Under the pieces are notes generated by a model, which saw only the letters and a list, made by a program, of their open reading frames with translations, was not told the origin of the DNA and did no database searches. This document shows positions 1 through 10,883 of a stretch of DNA of 25,480 nt, piece after piece. The translations under genes were made by a program, and so were the position numbers. Source of the stretch: Perkinsus olseni (Eukaryota > Perkinsozoa > Perkinsida > Perkinsidae). The number at the start of each line of letters is the position of its first letter. The first letter of the stretch is position 1. The stretch covers positions 1 to 25,480 of the forward strand of contig JABANP010000642.1 of assembly GCA_013115135.1 (NCBI GenBank), written 5' to 3'.

Positions 1-29
1 CATATCTAGCACGTGCTATGACCAAAACC

Positions 30-240
30 CTGATCCCAAGGCCTTTCAATGGACCTATCTATTGCAGCGTCGGGGCGTCCGGTAATCATCCTCGCCGTGC
101 CGATAAAGGCTTACGATATCATCTCAGGTATATAGAAGCCCTCCCGCGCGATGGAAAAAGCTTGAAATAGATGCCTCGAAATGGCAAGTTAGACATCTTG
201 CTCTCTCATGATTCCTTAACGGGACTTTGCTCTCGCGGCC
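30..240. repeat. diverged direct repeat, copy R1
   Basis: This stretch matches 2785-3004 in the same orientation. Shared blocks include GGACCTATCTAT/GGGCCTATCTAT, GGGGCGTCC, ATCTCAGGT, CCCTCCCGCGCGA, ATCTTGCTCTCT and ACTTTGCTCTCGCGGC/GCTTTGCTTTCGCGGC. By eye the two are roughly three-quarters identical with small indels. The pair flanks the minus-strand gene at 456-1519. No coding frame inside it is convincing. It may be an old transposon fragment or a duplicated promoter region; the sequence does not decide. Confidence 0.6.
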
Positions 241-455
241 ATGACGATCTGCCTTGCTTGCGCATAGACCGGGTCTGTTGAGTCGTTCGTGACTGGCGCC
301 TTTGCCCTCTGCCGTGCTAGTACGTGTGTTTTTCGTGAGTTTGTTCTTTCGACCCTGCCCCTCTCCTCCAACTCGCACTCAAAACATATAGGTCACAACA
401 GTATCATTACTAACATGTATTAACAACAACAGCACTACAAACAGCAGAAGGCAGA

Positions 456-1519
456 TCAGTTGCTGCTGTCGAAGGAGCTGAGACTCGAGAAAGAGGAGCC
501 TCTTCGGCTGCCGTAGGAGCTCAGACTGCCGAGAGGGGAATCCCTCCCGCTACCGAAGGAGTTTACACTGCCGAGAGGGGAATCGCTTTCGCTGTCGTAG
601 AGGCTCAGACTGGTGGGACGGGAATCGATTCTGCTGTCGTCGAAGCCGACACTGGGAAGAGGGGAATAGCTTCTACTGTCATCGGGACTGAAACTGGCGA
701 AAGCGGAATCGCTTCCGCTGCCGTAGGATCGCAGCCTGGCGGGAGGGGAATCGCTTCCTTTGTCGACGGAGCTGACACTGCTGGCGTGAGGGGAACGTCT
801 TCCAGTTGTCCACGAGTGGGAGGTCCAATCTTTTAATTTGGAAGCATACTCGACCCCTAGGGCTTCGCAGCGATGAATGGTCGGCTTGCCGAGAAAGGAA
901 CAATCCTTCACGTAGAAGGCGTTAAAGTCGTCCTCAAGATAGGTCACGTACCTGATACAAGACGGAAGTGCTCAACGTCGAGTCCAACAGGACAAGAATG
1001 TCGGGCTGCAGATACAACGGCCCGGCTCTTGTAACACTAGCAGCGTAAGTGATGGGCCGCCGAGTGGCATATAGAGGAGCGGACAGGAGTAGTGAGTACG
1101 TCGAAGTCCTGTTTGCATGAATCTTGGGCTCAGGCTCTTTAAGGAAGACCTTCTCAGCGTACGTGATGGTTTGGGTCTTGTTGGCAGGATCCTCTGCATA
1201 ATACACAACACACAGCATGCTATCGGGCCCTCCATCCAGAGCGCATCCGAGTGCCTGAAGCGGCGGCGGCGGCGGCATGGAAGCAGCAAGACTTGTGAAT
1301 ACACATTTTGGATTCATAATGTATTACCGTATGACACGCCTTGGCATCGGCCATAGCTGCGCCCAAGTCGTGGTAGTACACGTGAAAATTCATCAGCAGT
1401 TCAGAACATATCTGTCTCTCCTTTGTCAGCTTGAGAATGCGCTCTATATCCTTAGTGGCCATAACGGTAGTCAGTAAGGTCCGCCTGAGAGGATGCTCAA
1501 CCGCTGAGAAGAATAACAT
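456..1519 (-). CDS. three-exon protein with C-terminal 14-residue Ser-rich repeats
   Basis: Model: exon 1 1519-1328, exon 2 1254-952, exon 3 905-456; introns 1327-1255 (73 nt, GTAATA...TTCAG) and 951-906 (46 nt, CAG|GTACGT...GTGAAG, with a TTTAAC branch-like site). Both joins are phase 0 and give 314 aa ending in TGA at 458-456. The first ATG is at 1519; a second in-frame ATG follows 19 codons later and could be the true start. Residues 1-200 form an ordinary mixed region that I do not recognise. From about residue 205 the protein is built of seven degenerate 14-residue units of the type S-x-x-D-S-P-L-x-S-L-S-x-Y/F-D/G, corresponding to a 42-bp tandem repeat in the DNA. No signal peptide or membrane segment is seen. 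The function is unknown; the Ser/Asp-rich repeats suggest a disordered, possibly phosphorylated tail. Confidence 0.6.
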
Positions 1520-2784
1520 GAAAAAACATCTATGTCTTTTCTACAGTACCTATCTCTGCAATGGGGCCCCTATAGTAACCAGATAATACCACTAGCCCCT
1601 CGGGTACTACTAGTACTGTACTAGCCGAACTATAGTACCTATTTCTAGAGTAACTCTTTATCTCGAGGTCACCCATGATTCATATGCCATACAGCGTGAC
1701 AGAAATTTCGTCCCAGAAATCAAACCTGACTTTTGTCAGCTCCTGAGATGCCCACTCCCCACTCCGCCAGTTCTACGCCAAATTTTCTGGAATTTTCATG
1801 TATTTTTGTATGGCTATACGCACATGCAATTGCATAAAATTTTGTTGGGTGACGTAAGTGGAATCTGGTGACAGCGGGTGACCCGTCCGTACTATATACC
1901 ACTCGAACGTGGTAGACGGAAATTCACTACTAAAGGTGGTTTCCAATTTCACCAGGCTCGACCGGCCAAAATTGATGAACCAATACTTACGTGCTCTCCC
2001 TTCCGCATGATGTGGCCCGATAGAAGATGGAACTATGGTTGACGCCCTTGTCGTTGAAGACTAGTTGAGTGCCTTTCTTGGATCCCTCAACGCCGCACGC
2101 TATTTGCTAACAAAGGAACATGCTACCCATGAGCCCGATTTGTATCTATGCGGTACTCTGATGGGGTCCGAGGATAGACGTCTTCTTTCCGGCAGTCCCT
2201 CCTGAAAAAAGGATGCCACTGGCAAGTAGTAGTTACCAATGCAAAATACGTGACGTTGAGAAGTGTTACTAATACTACTACATCAGATCCCGTCGAGCGC
2301 CTTATTGAGGCTCTTATCTGAGAAGACCAAGGCCATACACATGGTAAGCAATGATGTGGCACCGAGATGGCAGTGGATGCTGGTTAGGCGATAACAGGCT
2401 GCCGCACACTTCGCCGCACCTTGGAGGTTTCAGTTGATATGCGCTGCATCGCCTCCTTCATCTGAAAGGGTGGAGCATAGGACAGCGGTAAGCCCAGGGA
2501 GTCTGCTGACCTTCGCCATAGCCTTGGCGGTAACATCATCAGGTAGCAGCAGAATGTGGATGAGGAGAGTAATAGCGGTCCTCATGTTACAAAGAATAGA
2601 CTACCAATGCAGGCGGACTTCGACAGCAGCTGGCCCCATTGGATAGCCTCATTAGGACGAGGGATGCATCCACAGCAAGAGCCACATATGGGGGCCCGAC
2701 GATACCACCGATCAGCAAGTATAAGAGGTGACCATGCTGCTGCCATCACGATCATGGCATCACCCCTAATCGCTGTTAAAGTCC
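1520..2784. other. no supported gene; upstream region of the minus-strand gene
   Basis: Short open frames occur on both strands but none has a good start, a splice-joined continuation or a recognisable motif. Part of 1550-1660 is rich in short GTAC/TAGTAC palindromic words. It lies upstream of the minus-strand gene ending at 1519 and may hold its promoter. Unannotated small exons cannot be excluded. Confidence 0.4.
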
Positions 2785-3004
2785 TTCGAGTGGGCCTATC
2801 TATAGCAAGCTTGGGGCGTCCAAAAAATCATCCCCCAACGAGCAAGGCTCTCGATTTCATCTCAGGTGTCTTATAAAATACCCAGGATTACCCTCCCGCG
2901 CGAGGGGACCTAGAGGAGCTAAGTAGATGGCTCGAAAGAGCTCGAAAGACAAGTTGGAAATCTTGCTCTCTTAGGCTTCCTCAACGGGGCTTTGCTTTCG
3001 CGGC
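2785..3004. repeat. diverged direct repeat, copy R2
   Basis: Second copy of the repeat seen at 30-240, same orientation, about 2.75 kb downstream. It ends 70 bp before the ATG chosen for the coiled-coil gene at 3075, so this copy could lie in that gene's promoter or 5' leader. Confidence 0.6.
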
Positions 3005-3074
3005 TCAGAGGAGAACACTCAATCCGGTTGCGTTGCGTTGCTATTCAAGTTGGCCTCCTTCTCCTTGTACTGTG

Positions 3075-6000
3075 ATGGCACTGCCCACACCGCCCCGTCG
3101 TCGATACTCTTCCAGAATCATCGGTACAGTTAGCGGTCGAGAAGTGGCACCAACACCAGCCATGCTATCGGAGGAGGCTAATAATGGCAATGCCGCTGCT
3201 GTTGATGGTAATACTAAAAGGGGCATGAGCATCGCCTAGAGCATAGCAGTAGGCTCTGGCTGGCTGGCACGTAGTACACACCGCATGCCTATCAGAACCC
3301 CTCGAAGGGGGCAGCAACACAGTATGCATGGCAGAGGTAAGCATGCTCGACATGCGCCTTGAGGACGTTACTCTGTAGATTCTATCCGCCACCACCCTCC
3401 GAGGGGGGCCACTGGCTTGAGCTCTGCTCATGCTAATTATTTAGTGGCAATAGTAGTAATGATTATATCCCTCACTGGCTTCTATGTATACTATACCGCA
3501 ACTGATGACAACAGCTCAACAACAACCGCGATTAGCCCGACGCTGGCTCCGGCACCACCGCTCACTACTGTCGTAGATTATGCTAGAGAGGTAGAAGAGG
3601 TCAAAGACACTCATGGGAAAATGTGGCTGGATGAGCGGCAGGAGCTGCAAAGAGAGCTTAGGCGGGCTTATGATGCTGCGAAGAGGGAGAAGGAGCGTGC
3701 AGCAGAGGACAGGAGGGCTTTAGATAGGGTTCAAGGGGAGATAGGGAACAGGGACCTGCGTATCCAACGCCTCTTAGAAGAGTTGAGTACTGCACGGGAA
3801 GGCCTGAGGGAGGAGTCGAGTAAAGTGCACCTACTGGAAGATCATGTAGCTAGTCTAGAAGCAGAGGTCAGTAAACTGCAGGCCGACGTGCGCACTGAGC
3901 CAGCCGAGGAAGTTCATGCTGAAGAGCGTGTGGAGGATGGAGGGACCTTCAACTATGTCATCGGTGCTGCACTGGGCCTGCTGGCCTTGGTGGAGGTATT
4001 AGCGGCTAGGACTGATTCAAGATTGCGGGTCGCTGCGATAGAAGCTGAAGAGCAGGTATTATCATCAGTAGATGACTCCGGTTATAGTGCACAGCCGTTC
4101 GTCAGGTACTGAGGCTGACTACTGCTTTGGAGGAGGCAACTGCGGTCTGTGAGGCTCTGAGTGAGGAGAAGAGGTCACTATCGGAGCAGTTAGAGAAGGC
4201 GCTGCATGACAAGGAAGACAATGCCTTGGCATTATCTGACGCCTTGGCCACAGTAGGGCCCATCCGCCCGTGGAATCCACTTCGTCTTGCCTTAGCTTGC
4301 CTCCAGTCGGGATGAATTCACGAGGTTCTCGGAGGAGCAGGCTAAGAGGGAATCGGCCCTACTCGATCGAGTATGTTCTTCTTAACCATCATGGCCTGCT
4401 GATTGCTACCTGCAGTTGGCCGACAGTCAGAGTGCCATGTCCAGTGCCCGGTCTATGGCTAGCCAAGCCTTTGATCTCAAGCTGGCATCATCATCATCGT
4501 CATCACACGACGTACATCAGCCTCATCACGGGGGACTACCGCAGCAACAGGAGCAGGCTGGGAAGAGGTCTAGCCTCGATGGTAAGCCACTGGAGTGGTA
4601 TTCTAAGGAGGATAAGGAAGGTAGAGGCATGAGCTGGGAGGAGAGGCATCGTTATTGTCATCAGCATCGACCTGCCCACCATCTAATGTAAGCTCGGCAG
4701 TCTGTTGCCCACCGGCCGATGGGGGAAGAGAGGAAGAGGCGGTAGTAGTCAGGAGGCAGTACTCAACTACAACTCAGCTGGTGAGGGAGGATCCTTGCTG
4801 AGGTCACTATCTACAGGGCACTGCTCAGAGCACTGGTGGGACCGCCTCTGATGTTACTTCACCGTCACGGCATCCCCTGACTCCTATCATGCTACCAACC
4901 TTTACTCCAGCAGGGAAGGCCACTGCTACTACCACCACCACACAGGTCATGCCTGCTTGATCCTCTCGTATGAGCACTCTACACCGTAGGCCTGTGACAC
5001 GGCTGCTGCTGCTGCTGCTGCTGATGAACCACAGGACGCCAGCACCCCTCGGGCTAGAACCACTAAGGGCAGTGACGACTCATCTGGTGGTGTTGCTGAG
5101 GCAGTGGGTGGTCTGGCATCACCAAGGAGGGCGGCATCTGCTGTTGTGCCTACACCTCTTCCAGTGAGATATGACCCTTATGAGGAAGAGCCCAGTTGGC
5201 TGACTGCCGGTAGTAGTGACTAGGAAGACTGAACATCATCATTGCTGCCAGCAGGGGGCTCCCCGGAGGGTGTTGTCACTCCGTCGTCCATCACCCGCCC
5301 GTCCCCCGGCCCAACCGATATACCGCGACAGGAGGAGCTCAGTCCGTTGAAGATGGAAACGCCTGCGAGAGATAGTGCGTTATTCCGTCCCTATAGTGGG
5401 TAGTATTTTCTTCAGCCTCCCTACCTGTCCGGCTACCTTCTAGTCACGAAGTGCGTGTCCCTGACGTTGTCTCCAACTTGGAGGCCTTGGTGATAGTAGC
5501 ATGCTGGCCAGCTCACTGCAATGATCGATCGTTCCCTCCTGGTCAGCTCCGCAGTAAGGCTGTTGAGGGTATGAGCCCACTAGATGTGGTGTCTGAGGCG
5601 CCATCAGTCAATAGGACAGCTGCTGTGATGGGCAGGAGGAAGAGACCTAACAGTATAGACAGGACTAGCTGTCCTATGAGGACACCGAGGACCAACTCGC
5701 CTAAGAAGTATCTCATCTTGGGCAGCTCGTAGTACTTTTTGTATGATGCCGATCAGGTCCACCCCGGCCTCGACCCCCACCCGTGGCCCGGGGGTAGCTC
5801 GCTCCAAGGCCCATCCTAAGGCCTCTATCAATAGACTACCACTGGATAGTAGGATCCTCAGGTTCGAGTTGCTGCCAGGTTCTCATCAGGGCTTAGCTTC
5901 ACAACGGGGGCCACGACGACAGGCTACAGCAGGCGCCAACCCAACCCTCCCGAAAGTGCCAGGGTTCGACGAGGGTCTACTGGCTCGATAGATCATAATA

Positions 6001-6146
6001 CAGAAAACAAGGATAGTGAGGATGGTCATCGGTGTGTCGTACCGCCGGGTAGTGGAGGGGGTGTGGTTACCAAGGGTGGTAGAGTGAGGCGTAGGGATGG
6101 ATATGCTACTAGTGTGACTCCAACCTCATCTGTGAAAGGAAGGTAG
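3075..6146 (+). CDS. multi-exon membrane-anchored coiled-coil protein
   Basis: Exon model: 3075-3207, 3250-3336, 3379-4055, 4106-4252, 4296-4370, 4416-4620, 4665-4780, 4817-4945, 4990-5209, 5255-5399, 5444-5495, 5547-5707, 5757-5955, 6012-6146. Introns are 36-56 nt with GT...AG ends, and all joins keep frame, giving 826 aa. Residues 1-90 are basic and Pro-rich; 94-112 are a hydrophobic segment; about 140-245 are a charged heptad coiled coil; 264-283 are a second hydrophobic stretch; 300-350 return to coiled coil. The rest is Ser/Thr/Pro/Ala-rich, including an Ala7 run from a GCT repeat at 5002-5022. A topology anchored by the first segment is inferred. Least certain are the start, the optional 51-nt intron 5496-5546, and the joins at 4621 and 5956-6011. 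No family is recognised. The INTS3-like gene follows 170 bp downstream on the same strand. Confidence 0.55.
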
Positions 6147-6317
6147 TAGCAGCAGGCTCCTGAGGGGGTACAGGGATTGCCGTCTCCCGTTGTTAGCCAA
6201 TGCTGCTCTAATGAGCGTCCACGATGGCGGAACTGAAGTGCATTGTGAGCATCATTGTATTATTAATCCGGCAACGAGTACATCATCATCATGAAGGCGG
6301 CCTAATATGCCTTTACT

Positions 6318-9289
6318 ATGTCGTCGTTCTACCCATCATGCAACAGCAACCGACATAACTACTATAATATAGTTTCGCATGGCCACTGCTTGCATAGTAT
6401 GCTTTATGAAGTGCTTGTGTTCCTTAGTACTGAGGAGCACTACGAGGGTAGATCTCAGAGTAGCTCCTACTACTACTGCTACTACTACGGTCCTTGGTCT
6501 TGGATTCACCCCCCTTCCCTCAGTTCCTCATCCCTACTCCGACATGTCCGTGTCGGTATCGGTAGGAGGAGTACATGGCACCGCCGCCAGCTCCCTCCAC
6601 GATACTAGCAGCCTACTGCTGCACTTACGTCCAGGTAGTAGCACCAGTACCCAAGCCTAGAGGTAGTATACTGACCAGGTACGATATCGGAGGCTGTTGG
6701 TAACGTTAGAGAGTCCCGGCTACATCAGTGTGTGCAAATTATAAAGGCATCTGATTTTGGCAGTAGATGTAGCGACAAACGCTACATCGGCTGGGTCGGC
6801 AGTATATGCCGCCATCAACACGATAAGGACGCGGTAGCGGCAGCACTGGTGAGCCTAGACCTCGAACCCTTCTTGTGCCATTGTCTTTGTTATCAGTGCG
6901 ACATCGCTACACAGTCCATCTCCAGTGGTGGGAGTATGGACCCTCATAGGTGTGCTAGAGTCCTCAAAGTCATAGAGGACTTCATAGACAAAGGCAATTG
7001 GATAATGGACTCACCGATAATACTACTACAGCGGTGTATTCGACCAGGTAGTATTATTTCCACTCAGGGCTTAAGGTCAGCTGTCTTCACCTTCAGGGGA
7101 CTTCAGCTCTGGCATGGTCCATCTAACCCAATCCTTGTTACCATTCCTGCACGCCAATACTGATGCCTTCATCTCTAAGAAAGAGGTCAAACTCTGTCAA
7201 GCTACCTTTTATAAATTTGCCACCCTCCTACCGTGCTACATCGAGTATAAAGATACCTCTACCGTACCGACACAGGACCTTGCAACACAGTGTGAATCCC
7301 TCCTTACCAAGTTTTGGGACAAGAGCCGGCCGTGGATCGCGGCTATTGGGAGGGATCTCATACGGGTACTATTACCGATATCGAAGTGCCAAGGGGTATC
7401 GGAGATATGGTACATGCTAACCACTGGCGATACCACTGGTAGACGCCTTGCCAAAGTGAGCCACCCCACTTAGTGCTGATAGCTTTGTGAGTGTTGGGGA
7501 ACAGGTATGTAGCTTGAGTACGCCCTATTGGTTACACCGGCATCTGATATCACCGACAGAAGAGGAGGAGTTATCATCGCTATTCACAGCCTTTATTGCT
7601 GGTAGTCAAAAGCAGATGCAGGACCAGTACTTTGAGAGGTCCTTCAAGGTGATGACGAACCTCCAAGTACCGCACGTTCCCATCATCTTCCTGTCTCCAG
7701 CAGGCTGAGGGCCTTCTACTGCGCCACCACGTTATTCACACTACGCGGGCTGTGCTGTGCGGTAATCTACATAACCTTGATACAGAGGTTAGTCGTAATA
7801 GTATGATACCGCCACAGCAGAGGGTCTTCCGGTGGCACTTCCTCGGATGGTTGGCCCTCATAGCTGGCCAATTCATGACCATTGAGGAACAGGTGAAAGG
7901 CCGGGAATGGTTATGGTCGCTCTATGGTGCCCTCATCAGGCTTACTTCCGCTTGTCGCTCTTTATAGACTGTCTACTGGGCGCTGTTGGTGACCCTATCA
8001 AGGCCACCCCTCCATCGCCTTCCACCCGCTCCTCTGAGGACGGTGGTGACAGCAACAACATCGTCGATGAGGACACTTTGGTGAGTTAATCCCCTCCCTA
8101 CGCATGGACACAGAGATGTTCTCTCTTGCAGGTGAAGTCGTTGGTGGATGGCAGAGATAGGCTCATACCAACTAGCTATCGGGAATGGGACCCTCACCTC
8201 CCACCACCGATAACACCGCCTCCCAAGGGCGGTAAGGACAAGCCCACTATACTCGATGGCTTCATGCCTGTACATGACCTCATCTACGAGGTAGTACGCA
8301 TTACTGCTGCGATACTCATCACAACTGCCCTCCTTCTCCTTCTCCTCTTAGGAGTTACCAACAGAGCGCTCTGTAGCAGTACCGTTGCTGGTGGTACTGG
8401 GGTTATCAATAGACAACCTATTGCCATCAGCAGCATCAGCGAAGCTAACACGGCTGGTGATACTTAGAAGGCCACTGGGAGGAGGTTGGTTATACGTATT
8501 TAACCTCAGAATCTAGCAACCTCCGTCTCCGAGACTTTATTCCAGTGCGCTGTGGAGACCCTACGACGAGGCCGGGACTACAGTAACGACACCCTTGTTG
8601 GTAGGGTCGAGACACTCAACGTCACGGTAATAAGGGTCCGACATCATATGCTGGATGATCCCTGTACCACCCTTGATCCCCTACCTGTCCACTGGACTCC
8701 TCTACCTAATCCTCAGGCACGTCTTCCTACGTCTCTGAAAGTATGCTTCGATGCGGTATCGAAGGCAATAGATAAGCTGTGTTCCTCTCGAGAGGAGTAT
8801 GATACTCCAGAATGGCTGGACAAGACCCCGAGAGCCGTCCTACAGCGAATCATTCTGCCCGACCCTGCCCCGCCCCCACTGCCAGCTGCTAACAATGATG
8901 TAGGCACGCGTGTTGGTATTATTACTGTTATTCTCCTCATTCTTTAGGACCTGGAAGGCCCGGTCATGGAGGACAGTTGGGATGAGGAGGGGAACTATTC
9001 TGAGATTAGTGATACTGAAGATGATGGCACTGCTTCTGTTATGACAGAGGCAGCGACGTTCCCTGAACCAACGCCTGCAGAGCAGGCTCCAGCTTCCGAG
9101 GCGGATCAGAATAGAGTGCAGCAGCCTAGTGTTGCCGATGGCGCTATTGATCAAGCTACTACGTCGAACACGAGTGAGATGCGGAATGGAGATGGCAAGT
9201 CCCCCGAAGATGGTAATGGTGGTGATAAGAGCAAAGGCAGTAAGGTGATGGAGCTACTTATGCTACTACAGAAGGGGCAACAAGGATGA
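6318..9289 (+). CDS. INTS3-like: Integrator complex subunit 3-like protein
   Basis: INTS3 is a HEAT-repeat-type scaffold of the nuclear Integrator complex, which cleaves nascent snRNA and other RNA polymerase II transcripts; it also assembles with SOSS. Exon model: 6318-6447, 6524-6634, 6679-7047, 7097-7455, 7505-7666, 7704-7926, 7968-8080, 8132-8290, 8352-8456, 8510-8899, 8948-9289; introns 37-76 nt, total 820 codons in frame. The call rests on a run of matches in the right order to the INTS3 N-terminal domain as I remember it: IGRDLIRVL (residue 287), then PYWLHRHL and a GSQKQMQDQYFERSF segment, then HFLGWLAL (about 423), then LYDCLLG. An acidic Ser/Glu/Asp tail follows (from about 708). 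Human INTS3 is near 1,040 aa, so the C-terminal half appears short or missing. The first two exons are weakly supported; 8627-8716 could be an extra 90-nt in-frame intron, and the fifth donor could be 7649. Confidence 0.62.
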
Positions 9290-9480
9290 TGATCATCTTT
9301 ATGTCCTACTCAACTGACACCAACGATGCTATAACAACGATAAGATTACTAGTCACTATTGCTGCACAACAGTTTCTTAACAAGAACGTGTACTGTCTTG
9401 GTCCTGCATTGGTTTACGGATTGGGATCTTTCGTTTTTGTCAGACTGTTGTTGTTTGCCACCCTTCTTCGTCCTGCTTCA

Positions 9481-10230
9481 ATGAATCTAGCAGCTCTAAT
9501 GTCGAGACGCTTTATGGTCGTCTGGGTGGCATGGGTGGTCCTCGCTGTAGCCTACACTGTATGGATCTTCGAGTCACCAGACTCTCAAGGTGCTAGCTCA
9601 CCATTGATGATTGTACTTATGTGCATCCTGATAGCAGTACCAATAGTCGCCCTATTCGTGGGTAGTAGGATGGTGAAGAAGCTCTTCCCTCCCCCACCCC
9701 CTCGCGGTACCTATCGCAGGGACAGCGTCATTGATCTGGAAGATGGTAGAGGTAGATTCCCTACCATGGACTCAGTGATGGAGAGTGCAACCTCGCAGAG
9801 CTTCTTCAAGGCCTGGGACTACTGGGTGCAGGACAACACCACTACTGCTACTATAGACGACATCTCCCATGATGATGCTGGTGCTGATGACCATCGTGAT
9901 GAGGAGCCATGCGCTATATGTCTGTCGGAGTATCAAGTTGGAGAGGTATCAAGACGCTTACCTTGTGGTCATAGTTTCCACACATGCTGCTTCGATAACT
10001 GCTTCGCATGTCGTCCCAGAGGCTTCAAGCTGCACCATGTCTGCCCACTCTGTCGTGCAGCATTAGGGCCCACTCTCATTGAACTGAAGAGAGTAAGAGA
10101 AGAGGAGGAGGAGGAGCATGAGTCCGTCGACAACCAGCAAGGCCAGGTGGACGAACCGGCCCCTTCCCCGACCCGGCCACTACACGGGCATCTTGAGCTG
10201 GTCGTGATGCTGAGCATCATCCTAGTGTAA
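9481..10230 (+). CDS. RING-H2 membrane E3 ubiquitin ligase-like protein 1
   Basis: The protein has 249 aa from ATG 9481. Two hydrophobic segments lie at about residues 12-31 and 40-62, followed by a Pro-rich loop (PPPPP), a linker, and a RING-H2 zinc domain at residues 144-191: CAIC, then CGHSFHTCC (Cys-x-His-x2-His-x2-Cys), then CPLC. RING domains recruit ubiquitin-loaded E2 enzymes, so a membrane-bound E3 ligase is the inferred role. A Glu-rich, Pro-rich tail follows. The same frame stays open upstream to an ATG at 9286, which overlaps the INTS3-like stop codon. I prefer 9481 because the paralogues begin only 15-40 residues before the same arginine-tryptophan-rich first membrane segment. 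It is the first of four tandem paralogues and is intronless in this model. Confidence 0.75.
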   Translation: MNLAALMSRRFMVVWVAWVVLAVAYTVWIFESPDSQGASSPLMIVLMCILIAVPIVALFVGSRMVKKLFPPPPPRGTYRRDSVIDLEDGRGRFPTMDSVMESATSQSFFKAWDYWVQDNTTTATIDDISHDDAGADDHRDEEPCAICLSEYQVGEVSRRLPCGHSFHTCCFDNCFACRPRGFKLHHVCPLCRAALGPTLIELKRVREEEEEEHESVDNQQGQVDEPAPSPTRPLHGHLELVVMLSIILV

Positions 10231-10883
10231 CATTTCCGGTCTGGTAGAGTTATGTCAGAGTTACTACTCTTCGATTGAGAGGGAGCTCCTCAGATTGTTG
10301 AACATGCTCATTATTCTCTTAGTCCTGGCTCTTGAGGCCATACGTTCATCTCCCTTCCCGTATTCCTTTACATGCTGCTGCCGCCGTTCAACTCTAGGCA
10401 TTTCTCTCTGTTTTACTGTCGGTGTCCGATGGGAACGTGTTGGGCCGATGAGTCTCTCTGCAGCAACAACAATAACGACAACAGCTCAAGGATTCGGGCT
10501 TCTATGCCATTCTTCTTGCAGGACCGGTGCAAGGGCACACGTTGACTGCACCACCCGTCTTCCATCGTGCTGAGTGTCATTGTTGTTTTTGGCGAGAGCC
10601 GCTAGAGTACTCGCAGCGGCGGTGATTCTCATAACTCAGTCATACTGCTGCTCTTGCCATAACGCTTGCTGCTGTACCCAACGTTACTGTATTATACAGA
10701 CTCTCTCGACAGAAGAGTAGAATCGTCGTTGTTTTGTCGGCGGTGTTTTCCCTGATGCTCTTCGTCTGATGAGTCTGCTGCTGCCACCTTCATCTGTTTC
10801 TACCGTCATACGTTTGTATTGAGTTAGTGCGCTGACGCTCACCTTCTTTACGATAGTTCTTCATCGGAGGTTCTAAGTTTAAT
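10231..10883. other. intergenic spacer between RING-H2 genes 1 and 2
   Basis: This is T-rich spacer. One open frame from ATG 10304 begins with a hydrophobic signal-peptide-like stretch and has several Cys, but it has no other support. The spacer should contain the end of gene 1's transcript and the promoter of gene 2. No clear promoter element was seen. Confidence 0.45.

Noticed and set aside
124..378. Minus-strand 84-codon frame at the left edge
   Set aside because: It overlaps the diverged repeat R1, and the second repeat copy does not keep the frame.
8132..8467. Unspliced frame ending in a transmembrane-like Leu run
   Set aside because: Splicing 8291-8351 and 8457-8509 gives a longer product that continues the INTS3-like similarity; the Leu run is intron sequence.
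10304..10573. Small Cys-rich frame with signal-peptide-like start between RING genes 1 and 2
   Set aside because: The hydrophobic start is short, the rest has no pattern or neighbour support, and the region is T-rich spacer.
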